Source of the DNA: Celeribacter sp. HF31
GTDB taxonomy: Bacteria > Pseudomonadota > Alphaproteobacteria > Rhodobacterales > Rhodobacteraceae
Direction: 5' to 3'
NCBI RefSeq assembly: GCF_011806455.1
Contig: NZ_JAATOT010000005.1
Coordinates: forward strand, 1-64,000
DNA length: 64,000 nt
Position numbers and translations under genes: made by a program. Positions 17,454 to 25,634 of this stretch are shown in pieces. Positions within the stretch are counted from its first letter, which is position 1; each line of letters opens with the position of its first letter. The notes under the pieces were generated by a model that did no database searches, was not told where the DNA came from, and worked only from the letters and a program-made list of their open reading frames with translations.

Positions 17454-17475
17454 GCGCAAGTTTCGCGCAAGGTTG
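17454..17475. promoter_or_regulatory. Tandem 11-base direct repeat, candidate response-regulator site
   Basis: GCGCAAGTTTC followed directly by GCGCAAGGTTG: two heptamers GCGCAAG exactly 11 bases apart in the spacer between the TctD-like regulator and tctC. OmpR/PhoB-type regulators bind head-to-tail half-sites with this one-turn spacing. A separate short palindrome GGGAATcATTCCC lies at 17503-17515, closer to tctC. Confidence 0.55.
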
Positions 17476-17502
17476 AGTCGGCATGATGCCTCTGTTGGAG
17501 GA

Positions 17503-17515
17503 GGGAATCATTCCC
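17503..17515. promoter_or_regulatory. Short palindrome upstream of tctC
   Basis: GGGAAT-c-ATTCCC is a perfect 6-base inverted repeat with a 1-base centre, 66 bases before the tctC ATG. It may be a second operator or a weak hairpin in the leader; no regulator can be named from sequence. Confidence 0.35.
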
Positions 17516-17581
17516 TTTAAATGAGAGTACATGGAACTCCGGGGCTTTGTCCCGGTGCGACAGGTTTACGGGAGGAAACCA

Positions 17582-18658
17582 ATGACTATCAAGCAACTTG
17601 CAACCTCGGTTGCGGCAGCCGCACTTCTGGCATCCCCGGCGCTGGCCGAGGTCGACTTTTCTGGCAAAACGATCGAATGGGTGATCCCGTTCTCGGAAAC
17701 CGGCGGATCGGCGAAATGGGCGAACTTCTTTGCCCCCCTGTTGTCCCAAGAATTGCCCGGCAACCCGACCGTCGTGGTGAAATTCATGCCGGGTGCCGGC
17801 TCTACCAAAGGCGCGAACTGGTTTCAGGAACAAGAATACGAAGATGGCACGGTGTTGTTCGGCACCTCTGGCTCGACCCAATTTCCGTACCTTCTGGGCG
17901 ATCCGCGCGTCCGTTACGAATACTCGGACTGGACCCCGGTCATGGCCTCGGGCACTGGCGGCGTCGCTTACCTGAACCCCACAGACGGCGCGAAATTCGA
18001 TGGCTCGGCCAATGCGCTGAAGGACATTGATTTCATCTACGGCTCGCAAGGCGCGACGCGTCTCGATCTTGTGCCGCTCTTGGCATGGGAAATGCTTGGC
18101 ATGAATGTCGAGCCGGTCTTTGGCATCAAGGGCCGCGGTGATGGCCGCCTGATGTTCGAGCGTGGCGAGGCCACCATCGACTACCAGACCTCTTCGGCCT
18201 ATCTCGGCGCCTCCGCCGAGCTGGTCACGCAGGGCAAAGCTGTGCCGATGATGACATGGGGCGCTTTGGACACCGACGGTAACATCGTGCGGGATCCGAC
18301 CTTCCCCGAGATTGCGACCTTCAAGGAAGTCTGCGAAGCGACCGAGGGGTGCGAGACTTCGGGCGAGGCGTGGGATGCATGGAAAGCCTTCTTCGTGGCC
18401 GGTTTCCCGGTGCAGAAAATCGCCTTCCTGCCCGCAGGCACCCCGGATGACGTGGCACAGACCTTTTCTGATGCGTTTGACGCGGTGCGCAAACGCGACG
18501 ATTTCGCCACCCTCGCCGCAAAGCAGGTTGGCAAGTATGAGGTCTTCGTCGGCGAAGGCGCGCTGAAGGCCACCAAAACTGGCACAACCGTATCGCCGGA
18601 GGCAAAAGCCTACGTGCAGAACTGGTTGCAAGACTCCTACGGCGTGTCGCTGAAATAA
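17582..18658 (+). CDS. tctC: Tripartite tricarboxylate transporter binding protein (TctC-like)
   Basis: A 358-residue periplasmic solute-binding protein of the tripartite tricarboxylate family. MTIKQLATSVAAAALLASPALAE is a signal peptide (cleavage after ALA). The mature N-terminus VDFSGKTIEWVIPFSETGGS and the following AKWANFF replace the usual VPFPPGGxxD loop of Bug proteins, a divergent binding loop. The start at 17582 is fixed by GGAGGAAACC just upstream; an upstream in-frame ATG is leader. It is first gene of the operon with the TctA-TctB fusion and sits opposite the TctDE-like sensor pair. The substrate is presumably a tricarboxylate or related acid. Confidence 0.87.
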   Translation: MTIKQLATSVAAAALLASPALAEVDFSGKTIEWVIPFSETGGSAKWANFFAPLLSQELPGNPTVVVKFMPGAGSTKGANWFQEQEYEDGTVLFGTSGSTQFPYLLGDPRVRYEYSDWTPVMASGTGGVAYLNPTDGAKFDGSANALKDIDFIYGSQGATRLDLVPLLAWEMLGMNVEPVFGIKGRGDGRLMFERGEATIDYQTSSAYLGASAELVTQGKAVPMMTWGALDTDGNIVRDPTFPEIATFKEVCEATEGCETSGEAWDAWKAFFVAGFPVQKIAFLPAGTPDDVAQTFSDAFDAVRKRDDFATLAAKQVGKYEVFVGEGALKATKTGTTVSPEAKAYVQNWLQDSYGVSLK

Positions 18659-18734
18659 GCGACCCCGTGCGGCCCCCGCCGGATCGGCGCGGGGCTGCCC
18701 CATACCCCACAACTTCAAATCGAAAGCCGGTGCA

Positions 18735-20765
18735 ATGGATCTATTTGCCACCGCCCTGCCTGCGCTTGGTCAGGCATGGGCCCTCATTCTGCAACCTGAT
18801 GTCTTGGGACACCTCGTACTCGGCGTGGTGATGGGCCTTGCCGTCGGCGTCTTTCCCGGCCTCGGCGGCATTGCCGGACTTTCGTTGCTCTTACCTTTCA
18901 TGTTCGGCATGGACCCGATTTTGGGGCTCGCGCTGATGGTCGGCATGGTCGCCGTGGTGCCGACCTCGGACACGTTTGCCTCTGTCCTCATGGGCATTCC
19001 CGGGTCGTCCGCGTCACAGGCCACCGTGCTCGACGGCTTCCCCTTGGCCAAGAAAGGCCAAGCGGCTCGCGCGCTCTCTGCGGCGTTCACCTCGTCCCTC
19101 TTTGGCGGATTGGTGGGGGCGGCCTTCCTGACGTTGTTCATCGTTGTGGCGCGGCCGCTTGTGCTGGCCTTTGGTCTGCCGGAAATGCTGATGATCTCGG
19201 TCCTCGGCCTGTCCATGGTCGCTGTCCTTGCTGGGCGCGTCGCGCTCAAAGGTCTTGCGGCGGCGGGCCTCGGTATGTTGATCGGCACCATCGGTGAGGC
19301 CGATGCGGGCGGCTCGCTGCGCATGGCGTCCTATGACATCCCTTACCTGACAGACGGGCTGAAGCTTGTGATCGTCGGTCTCGGCATCTTTGCGGTGCCA
19401 GAGATTGTTTCGCTGCTGCGCCAGGACCGTTCCATCGCCAAGGACGCCAAGCTGGGTGCAGGCTGGGGCGAAGGCGTGAAAGACTGGGTCGCCAATAAAT
19501 GGCTCTCGGTCCGCTGTTCGCTGATCGGCGTCGTTGTCGGCGTGATCCCCGGTCTCGGTGGCTCGGTCGTCGACTGGATCGCCTATGGCCACGCTGTCCA
19601 GACCACCAAGGACAAATCGCAATTCGGCAAAGGTGAAATCCGCGGCGTGATCGGGCCGGAAAGCTCCAACAACGCCAAAGAAGGCGGCGGCCTCGTGCCG
19701 ACCCTGCTGTTCGGCATTCCCGGCTCTGGTTCCATGGCGATCTTCATCGGCGCCATCGCGCTTCTGGGGTCGGGCGACATCGAAGTTGGACCGTCGATGC
19801 TGCGCGATAACCTCGACATCACCTATTCGATCGTCTGGTTGTTGGCGCTGGCCAACGTCGTGGGCACCGTGTTGTGCATCGCTGCCTCAGGTGGCATTGC
19901 CAAGCTGACAACGATCCGCTTCACCTATCTCGCGCCCTTCCTGTTCATGCTGATCTCCTTCGCGGCGTTTCAGTCTGGGCAGAATTTCGAGGATATTCTT
20001 GCGCTCTTCGTGATCGGCCTGATCGGCATCTTCCTGCGCCGTTTCGACTGGTCGCGCCCGGCCTTCCTGATCGGCTTCGTACTGTCCAACCCGGTTGAGA
20101 AGTTCTCGAACCAAGCGTTCCAGATCGCATCCTTCCGCTTCCGCAGCTCGTTCTCGGACGGCATGGATTACATCTTCTCGCCCATCGTGATCGTGCTCTT
20201 GATCATCACCGTGGTTTCGGTCGTGCTCGGCCTGCGCCAAGCGAAATCCATCATGGCCGAGGGCGACGTTCAGTCCGGCTCCAAGCGTGCACCGATTGTC
20301 TTTCTTTTGGTCCTCATGGCCTACGTGGTCACCGCGCTGATCAATGCGAACATGATCCCGGACTACAACATGACGGACAAAATCGTGCCGCTTATCGTCG
20401 GTGGCGTCACCGTGACGGCCCTGTTGATCTTGTTGGCGCAGATGATCCTGCGGCCTGAGACCGACACCATCTTTGCAGACAAGGAAATGGCAGGCGAGGA
20501 TGCCGACGCGCCCTATGGCCTCTGGTCGACGCTGGCGTGGTTTGCGGGCCTGATCGCGGCGACCTATGTGCTTGGCTTCATTCTGGCGCTGACCGGTTTC
20601 CTCGTGTCCTTCCTGCGGGTGCGTGCGCAGGCGCCGTGGCTCAAGACGCTGATCCTGACCGCTGCAGGCATCGCACTGATGTGCGTCATGGCCGGTGCGC
20701 TGAACCGCGATTTCCCGCCGGGCCTTCTGCAGGGCGTTGTCGATCTGCCCTGGCCCCTGAAATAA
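18735..20765 (+). CDS. TctA-TctB fused tripartite tricarboxylate permease
   Basis: A 676-residue membrane protein. Residues about 1-515 are a complete TctA permease (HLVLGVVMGLAVGVFPGLGGIAGL near the N-terminus, FGIPGSGSMAIFIGAIALLG near 325, cited for position), usually a 500-residue stand-alone protein. Residues about 517-676 form four further hydrophobic helices (APIVFLLVLMAYVV; IVPLIVGGVTVTALLILL; WFAGLIAATYVLGFILALTGF; LILTAAGIALMCV) that fit the small subunit TctB. No separate tctB is present in the operon, supporting a genuine fusion. Together with TctC it forms a sodium- or proton-driven high-affinity uptake system for a carboxylate. Confidence 0.88.
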   Translation: MDLFATALPALGQAWALILQPDVLGHLVLGVVMGLAVGVFPGLGGIAGLSLLLPFMFGMDPILGLALMVGMVAVVPTSDTFASVLMGIPGSSASQATVLDGFPLAKKGQAARALSAAFTSSLFGGLVGAAFLTLFIVVARPLVLAFGLPEMLMISVLGLSMVAVLAGRVALKGLAAAGLGMLIGTIGEADAGGSLRMASYDIPYLTDGLKLVIVGLGIFAVPEIVSLLRQDRSIAKDAKLGAGWGEGVKDWVANKWLSVRCSLIGVVVGVIPGLGGSVVDWIAYGHAVQTTKDKSQFGKGEIRGVIGPESSNNAKEGGGLVPTLLFGIPGSGSMAIFIGAIALLGSGDIEVGPSMLRDNLDITYSIVWLLALANVVGTVLCIAASGGIAKLTTIRFTYLAPFLFMLISFAAFQSGQNFEDILALFVIGLIGIFLRRFDWSRPAFLIGFVLSNPVEKFSNQAFQIASFRFRSSFSDGMDYIFSPIVIVLLIITVVSVVLGLRQAKSIMAEGDVQSGSKRAPIVFLLVLMAYVVTALINANMIPDYNMTDKIVPLIVGGVTVTALLILLAQMILRPETDTIFADKEMAGEDADAPYGLWSTLAWFAGLIAATYVLGFILALTGFLVSFLRVRAQAPWLKTLILTAAGIALMCVMAGALNRDFPPGLLQGVVDLPWPLK

Positions 20766-20783
20766 TCCAACGGAGTGAAGGAC

Positions 20784-21872
20784 ATGACACAGACAGGCAT
20801 TCCCTTCGTCTTTATGCGTGGCGGCACCTCGCGTGGACCGTATTTCAACAGCAAGGACCTGCCGCAGGATCGCGAGACCCTGACCGAAGTTCTGCTTTCC
20901 GTCATTGGCTCTGGCCATGCGATCAACATCGACGGCATCGGCGGCGGCGTGGCGGTGACCACCAAGGTCGCCATGCTGTCGCCCTCAGATGATGACTGGG
21001 CCGACGTGGATTACTTTTTCGCGCAGGTCTCTGTCGAGGATCGGCTGGTGGATTTCAAACCCACCTGCGGTAATATCCTCTCGGGTGTCGGCCCTGCGGC
21101 GGTCGAGATGGGGCTGGTCACGCCCTCCGGCGACGAGACCGAAGTCAAGATCCGCGCTGTCAACACAGGCGCGCGGGTGTTGGCTCGGGTTCAGACGCCG
21201 CAGGGGGCGCTACGCTACGACGGGGACACCGCGATTGCGGGCGTGCCGGGAACCGCAGCCCCGATCGCGCTGAGCTTCATGGGCGTTGTGGGATCCTCGA
21301 CGGGGGCGTTCCTGCCAACCGGCAATCTGCGCGACACGTTTGAGGGGGTCGAGGTCACCTGCATGGATGTCGCCATGCCGATGGTCATCGCCCGCGCCGC
21401 CGATTTCGGGCTGACCGGGTATGAAACCGTTCAGGAGCTGGATGACAATCGCGACTTCTTTGCGCGGATGGAGGCCGTCCGACGTCAGGCAGGGGCGGCT
21501 ATGGGCATGGGGGACGTGTCGCAATCCGTGACGCCGAAATTCGGTCTGCTCGCCCCGGCCCGCGACGGCGGCACCATTGCAACGCGCTATTTCATGCCTT
21601 GGACCACGCATCCGTCCATGGCGGTCACGGGCTCGCAATGCCTTGCGTCTTGCGCGTTGACACCGGGGACCGTGGCGGACGGGCTGCTTGAGCGCCCGAC
21701 CACCAGCCCCGCGAATGTCGTGCTGGAACATGCCTCAGGCACCATCGAGGTGCTGGTGGATTTCGAAATGAACAATCACTTCACGCTGAATTCCGCCGGA
21801 CTGGTGCGAACAGCGCGCAAACTTGCGGATGGGCTGATCTACGTGCCGTCCGCCGTATGGAAGGGGCACTGA
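20784..21872 (+). CDS. PrpF-family isomerase, 4-oxalomesaconate tautomerase-like
   Basis: A 362-residue PrpF-family protein of the diaminopimelate-epimerase fold. The N-terminus TGIPFVFMRGGTSRGPYF and FKPTCGNILSGVGPAAVE (with an active-site Cys) are typical. Family members shift double bonds in unsaturated tricarboxylates: 2-methylaconitate or aconitate cis/trans isomerases and 4-oxalomesaconate tautomerase (GalD). The sequence looks closest to the GalD annotation group, but the neighbours (TTT transporter, TcuA/TcuB) favour aconitate-type acids. GGAG eight bases before the ATG at 20784 sets the start; a GTG at 20775 is less likely. It lies 18 bases after the permease gene in the same operon. 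Confidence 0.85.
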   Translation: MTQTGIPFVFMRGGTSRGPYFNSKDLPQDRETLTEVLLSVIGSGHAINIDGIGGGVAVTTKVAMLSPSDDDWADVDYFFAQVSVEDRLVDFKPTCGNILSGVGPAAVEMGLVTPSGDETEVKIRAVNTGARVLARVQTPQGALRYDGDTAIAGVPGTAAPIALSFMGVVGSSTGAFLPTGNLRDTFEGVEVTCMDVAMPMVIARAADFGLTGYETVQELDDNRDFFARMEAVRRQAGAAMGMGDVSQSVTPKFGLLAPARDGGTIATRYFMPWTTHPSMAVTGSQCLASCALTPGTVADGLLERPTTSPANVVLEHASGTIEVLVDFEMNNHFTLNSAGLVRTARKLADGLIYVPSAVWKGH

Positions 21873-21873
21873 C

Positions 21874-22689
21874 ATGCCGATGATGAACCTCCTCGTGGCC
21901 TTCAACGGGTCTGACGGCTCGGTGGCTGCGCTGCGTTATGCGGCGTCGATGGCAAGCCGGCTGGGCGCGCATGTCACCGCCATGATGGCCCACACCACCC
22001 ATGAGGTGATCGACAAACGCTCACGTTGGATTTCGAAAGAAGCCCGCGCTTTGCTCGAAGCTGCCAACACCGGCATCCTGAGCGAGATCGAAGAGCGGTT
22101 TGAGGCAGAGCGCAAGGCGCTGGGGCTTACCAATGTGTTGCAACTGAAAGAGGTTTCTGGCCGCGTCGACAAAGTCCTGTCGGAGGCCGCGCGCCACTAC
22201 GACATGCTGATCGTCGGCTCCCGTTCGGACGACGATGACGAACACGTCACGCTACACCCCGACCGCATCGCACTCCTGTCGGGCCGTCCCGTCATCGTGG
22301 TGCCTGCGGGATACGATGCCGGAGCCACGCACAGCCATGCGGCCCTGGCCTGGGACGGCGGGCGCGCTGCTGCGCGGGCGCTCTCGGACAGTCTGCGCCT
22401 GCTCGAAGATGATGGTCGCGTCAGCGTGCTCACCGTCGGGCCGCGCAACGCCTGGCCCATCGACGATCTGATGCTGCATCTGTCCCGTCACGGGGTCGAG
22501 GCGATCCATGAAAATTGGCCTGAAACGCATCCCGTGGCTGACACTTTGCTTGCGTGGTGCAAGAAACATGACCCCTCGCTCTTGGCGATCGGTGCCTACG
22601 AGCATTCGAAGTTTCGAGAGGATTTTTTGGGTGGTGTGACCACCAACATTCTGTCGCGCAGCACCATCCCTGTTCTACTCTCTCACTGA
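21874..22689 (+). CDS. Tandem-domain universal stress protein
   Basis: A 271-residue cytoplasmic protein with two UspA-like domains. The first (residues 1-145) begins MNLLVAFNGSDGSVAALRYA; the second (about 150-271) starts ALAWDGGRAAARALSDSLRLL and ends with LGGVTTNILSRSTIPVLLSH, the nucleotide-binding end of the fold. It starts one base after the PrpF stop, in the middle of a transporter-catabolic operon; Usp proteins paired with TRAP or TTT transporters have been reported as regulatory, nucleotide-binding partners. Here that role is inferred from position only. Confidence 0.85.
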   Translation: MPMMNLLVAFNGSDGSVAALRYAASMASRLGAHVTAMMAHTTHEVIDKRSRWISKEARALLEAANTGILSEIEERFEAERKALGLTNVLQLKEVSGRVDKVLSEAARHYDMLIVGSRSDDDDEHVTLHPDRIALLSGRPVIVVPAGYDAGATHSHAALAWDGGRAAARALSDSLRLLEDDGRVSVLTVGPRNAWPIDDLMLHLSRHGVEAIHENWPETHPVADTLLAWCKKHDPSLLAIGAYEHSKFREDFLGGVTTNILSRSTIPVLLSH

Positions 22690-22699
22690 GGCCCCAACC

Positions 22700-22861
22700 A
22701 TGAGTGATTACGAAAAACTTGCCCGTGCCCGTCGCGATCTCGAAGAGACGCGCAACGACCTGTCGCAACGTATTGCCGAAGATTCTCCGGACAAGGCGGA
22801 CCTGATCCTCTTGCACGAACGGGTTTGTCGCGCGATCAAGGCGCTTTCGGGCAACTTCTGA
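22700..22861 (+). CDS. Small hypothetical protein (53 residues)
   Basis: An ORF starting MSDYEKLARARRDLEETRND and ending IKALSGNF, lying 10 bases after the Usp gene and 11 bases before the hydroxyacid dehydrogenase on the same strand. It is highly charged and predicted largely helical with heptad-like spacing of Leu/Ile, so it could be a short coiled coil. It matches no family I recognise. Tight operon placement and codon choice like the neighbours (GCC, CGC, CTG) argue that it is translated; upstream only a weak GAGGCC is available as ribosome binding site. Confidence 0.6.
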   Translation: MSDYEKLARARRDLEETRNDLSQRIAEDSPDKADLILLHERVCRAIKALSGNF

Positions 22862-22872
22862 AAGGCCAAGGC

Positions 22873-23847
22873 ATGAAGGTCCATATCCTCGACGACTGGT
22901 TCGATACCCTAGGGGAACTGCCATGTTTTCGGCTGCTCGAGGGACATGATGTCACCGTATGGACCGATCATGAACCTGATCCTGCATCGCTGGCCGCGCG
23001 GCTTGCCGATGCGGACTGCGTCGTGCTGTTCCGGGAGCGCACCCGCGTCACCCGCGATCTTCTGGAGCGGCTGCCGAACCTGCGGCTGATCTCGCAGCGC
23101 GGGGCCTGGCCGCATGTGGATGTGGACGCCTGCACGGACGCGGGCGTTTTGCTCTGTTCGAACAAGGGAGCGGATGGGGCGAATTACGCCGCCGCCGAGC
23201 TGACCTTTGCGCTGATCCTTGCCGCCATGCGCCAGCTGCCGCAGCAGATGGCCAGCGTCAAGGCCGGCGCGTGGCAGATGGGTGTCGGCCGCACTCTGCG
23301 CGGTCGCACGCTCGGCCTTTATGGCTATGGGCGCATCGGGCGCGTGGTGGCCGATTATGCCCGCGCCTTTGGGATGAATGTTGTCTGGTGGTCCTCGGAG
23401 GCGGGGCGCGACCGGGCAGAGGCCAATGGCGAGGTCGTTGCGACGAGCCGCGCGGCCTTTTTTGCCGACAGTGACGTGGTCTCCTTGCATTTGCGGCTGA
23501 CGCCGGAGACACGCGGGATCGTCACCACAGAGGATTTGGCCTGCATGGGGCCGAAATCCGTTTTGGTGAACACCTCACGCGCGGGTCTGATCGCTCCCGG
23601 CGCCCTGTTGGAGGGGCTGAATGCGGGCCGCCCCGGCCTGGCCGCCATCGACGTTTTCGACACCGAGCCGATGAAAGACCCGGCCGATCTGCTTCTGGCG
23701 CATCCGAATCTGATCGCCACGCCTCATATCGGTTTCGTGACCGAAGACGAATTCGACAAGCAGTTCTCCGACATCTTTGCACAGGTGAACGCCTACGCCG
23801 AAGGCGCGCCGATCCATATGGTCAATCCTTCCGTCTACGGGCAATAA
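22873..23847 (+). CDS. D-2-hydroxyacid dehydrogenase family protein
   Basis: A 324-residue NAD(P)-dependent D-isomer-specific 2-hydroxyacid dehydrogenase. The Rossmann motif LGLYGYGRIGRVVADYARAF lies near the middle, with catalytic Arg in VNTSRAGLI, Glu in VFDTEPM and His in ATPHIGFVTEDE. ATG at 22873 with AAGG just before it is taken as start. The family reduces 2-keto acids or oxidises D-2-hydroxy acids. In this operon it could act on a keto or hydroxy acid formed downstream of the isomerase; the exact substrate is unknown. Its 3' end overlaps the convergent AbrB gene by 26 bases. Confidence 0.87.
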   Translation: MKVHILDDWFDTLGELPCFRLLEGHDVTVWTDHEPDPASLAARLADADCVVLFRERTRVTRDLLERLPNLRLISQRGAWPHVDVDACTDAGVLLCSNKGADGANYAAAELTFALILAAMRQLPQQMASVKAGAWQMGVGRTLRGRTLGLYGYGRIGRVVADYARAFGMNVVWWSSEAGRDRAEANGEVVATSRAAFFADSDVVSLHLRLTPETRGIVTTEDLACMGPKSVLVNTSRAGLIAPGALLEGLNAGRPGLAAIDVFDTEPMKDPADLLLAHPNLIATPHIGFVTEDEFDKQFSDIFAQVNAYAEGAPIHMVNPSVYGQ

Positions 23848-24874
23848 GCCCGGCCATCACCGGCGCACCGACGATCACGATCACGATACGCGTCAGGTGG
23901 TGGGTGATGACAAAGCCGAGGTCCGCACCGGTGACGATGGCCAACACTGTCATCTCGGCCTGGCCGCCCGGCGCGAAGGCCAGAAAAGCGGGCACTGGAT
24001 CGCCCAGCCCGAGTAACGTCACCAACCCGGAAAACCCGGCAGCCAGCACCGCCAGAACCAGCACATATGCGACGCCTGCCGCGACCACGCGGGTCAACTC
24101 GCGCCAGGTGACGCCGAGAAAATGGACGCCGATACCGCAGCCGATAAAGAACTGCGCCGTCAGGATCGCCTCTGCGGGCGGGCGGAAATGCACGACACCC
24201 GAGAGAGACAAAGCCGCAGTGACAATCATCGGCCCGAGGATCGACGCCCCGAAGAGGCCCAGCCGCTCCCCGCCTTTCCAGCCGATGATAGCGGCGGCGA
24301 CCATGATCAGCAGTTCGGACCACGGCAGGTCGGCCACGGGCGCACCGATGGGATTGGTCAGAGCGGCACCGTAGAAATGGCTGAGGATAAAAGGCGCGAG
24401 TGTCACGATGATCAGTACCCTTGTCGCATGGATCAATGACAGTGCGCGGGGGTTTCCTCCCGCCTCGGTGCCGAAGATCACCATATCCTGAAGCCCGCCG
24501 GGCATGGCGGCGTAATAGGCTGTCGGCGCATCGAATCCCCAGAGCTTCCGAAAGAACGGCACGCCGACAAGCGCGATCAAGGCGATGAAGATCGGGATCA
24601 GCGCCACCGAAAGCGCCATACGCGGCAGATGCGCCACCACCTCTGGCGTGATCGACGCGCCCACCGCGACCCCAAGGATGGTGCGTGCGGCGACCGAGAT
24701 CTGCCCGAAGCCTTTCAGTGGCAGATGCGCCAATGCGCCCGCGAGGCAAAAGGTCATGGGGCCGAAGAGGAATGGCAAGGGCAGGCCGAGCGACCAAAAC
24801 AGTGCTGTGCCCGCAGCCGCGAGTCCGAAGGTCAGCGCACGACGTGCGTGCGGATGAGAAAGATGTTTGCGCAA
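23822..24874 (-). CDS. AbrB-family membrane protein
   Basis: A 350-residue polytopic membrane protein of the AbrB family (formerly called putative ammonia monooxygenase), made of two similar halves of about five helices each. FGPMTFCLAGALAHLPL and MPGGLQDMVIFGTEAGGN in the first half are mirrored by LAFAPGGQAEMTVLAIVTGADLGF in the second; the repeated PGG motifs are typical. Function is poorly known; members often sit beside tripartite tricarboxylate transporters, as here. It is divergent from the GntR regulator and shares its operator region. Confidence 0.83.
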   Translation of the reverse strand: MRKHLSHPHARRALTFGLAAAGTALFWSLGLPLPFLFGPMTFCLAGALAHLPLKGFGQISVAARTILGVAVGASITPEVVAHLPRMALSVALIPIFIALIALVGVPFFRKLWGFDAPTAYYAAMPGGLQDMVIFGTEAGGNPRALSLIHATRVLIIVTLAPFILSHFYGAALTNPIGAPVADLPWSELLIMVAAAIIGWKGGERLGLFGASILGPMIVTAALSLSGVVHFRPPAEAILTAQFFIGCGIGVHFLGVTWRELTRVVAAGVAYVLVLAVLAAGFSGLVTLLGLGDPVPAFLAFAPGGQAEMTVLAIVTGADLGFVITHHLTRIVIVIVGAPVMAGLIARRRKD

Positions 24875-24892
24875 ACCGACCTCCTACACGTC

Positions 24893-24933
24893 TTGACGTA
24901 TATTGTGTACACTTGTATCCACTCGGATACAAG
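24893..24933. promoter_or_regulatory. GntR promoter and operator palindrome
   Basis: Between abrB and gntR. TTGACG (24893-24898) and TATCCA (24916-24921) are 17 bases apart and can serve as a promoter for the rightward gntR-tcuAB unit. A perfect inverted repeat CTTGTATCC-actc-GGATACAAG occupies 24912-24933, overlapping the -10, and a GTGTACAC palindrome lies at 24905-24912. This is the form and position expected of a FadR-type GntR operator giving autorepression. Confidence 0.65.
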
Positions 24934-24956
24934 ATTGAATCAGAGGCTCGACACCC

Positions 24957-25634
24957 ATGGACGACGACAGCGCCCCACAGGGCAACGGTGCGTATCTGCG
25001 CCTGCTGACCGAACTGCGCGAAGGGCGGCTCAACCCCGGAGACCGACTGCGTGAAACCGAACTGGCGGAGCGGCTCGGTGTGTCGCGCACCCCCGTTCGG
25101 GAGGCCATCCGCCAGCTCGAGGCCGACGGGATCGTCACCCACGTCCCGCGCCAGGGCGCCACGATCCGCAGGCTCGATTACGCCGAGGTCATGGAACTCT
25201 ACGAGATGCGCGCCGTCCTCGAAGGCACCGCTGCGCGGCTCGCCGCCCGCGCCGCCTCGGACATCGAAATCGAAGAACTTTTCGAGATGAATCAGCAGAT
25301 GGCCGCATTGGGGAATGCGCCCGAGGCCTTTATCCTGAACCGGCAATTCCACGCGGCCTTGCTGGATGCGGCCAAGAACCGCTTTCTCACCCGGTCCATC
25401 CACGCGTTGCAAAAGGCGTTGATGATCCTTGGTCCAACAACCCTGACCGAACCAGACCGCGCCACGAAGGCCGTTGAAGAACATTTCGGCATTCTCGACG
25501 CGATCAAGGCGCGCGATGGCACATTGGCGGAAGCCGCCATGCGGGCACATATCGAGGCCGCCCAGCGGGTTCGTGTACGCGACCTGCGCGCCAGCAGCCA
25601 TAACCCCCCTAGCTACGATGGAGACTTGCTTTGA
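24957..25634 (+). CDS. GntR-family regulator (FadR/FCD type)
   Basis: A 225-residue GntR regulator. The N-terminal winged helix contains LREGRLNPGDRLRETELAERLG and VSRTPVREAIRQLEADGIV (about 17-60), and the C-terminal all-helical FCD domain contains the metal/ligand-binding region (EMRAVLEGTAARLAA, NRQFHAALLDAA, EHFGILDAIKARD). FCD regulators bind small carboxylates such as citrate or lactate. Its stop overlaps the TTG start of tcuA by TTGA, so it is the first gene of the tricarballylate dehydrogenase unit and likely represses it through the palindrome at 24912-24933. Confidence 0.87.
   Translation: MDDDSAPQGNGAYLRLLTELREGRLNPGDRLRETELAERLGVSRTPVREAIRQLEADGIVTHVPRQGATIRRLDYAEVMELYEMRAVLEGTAARLAARAASDIEIEELFEMNQQMAALGNAPEAFILNRQFHAALLDAAKNRFLTRSIHALQKALMILGPTTLTEPDRATKAVEEHFGILDAIKARDGTLAEAAMRAHIEAAQRVRVRDLRASSHNPPSYDGDLL

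Noticed and set aside
17521-17581. Possible sigma-54 promoter (TGGAAC...GCTTTG) before tctC
   Set aside because: The GG to GC spacing is 9, not the required 10, and no enhancer-binding activator is encoded nearby.
23835-25601. 588-codon minus-strand frame through the AbrB and GntR genes
   Set aside because: The AbrB and GntR proteins in other frames are clear families; this one is Arg/Gly-rich with no recognisable domain.
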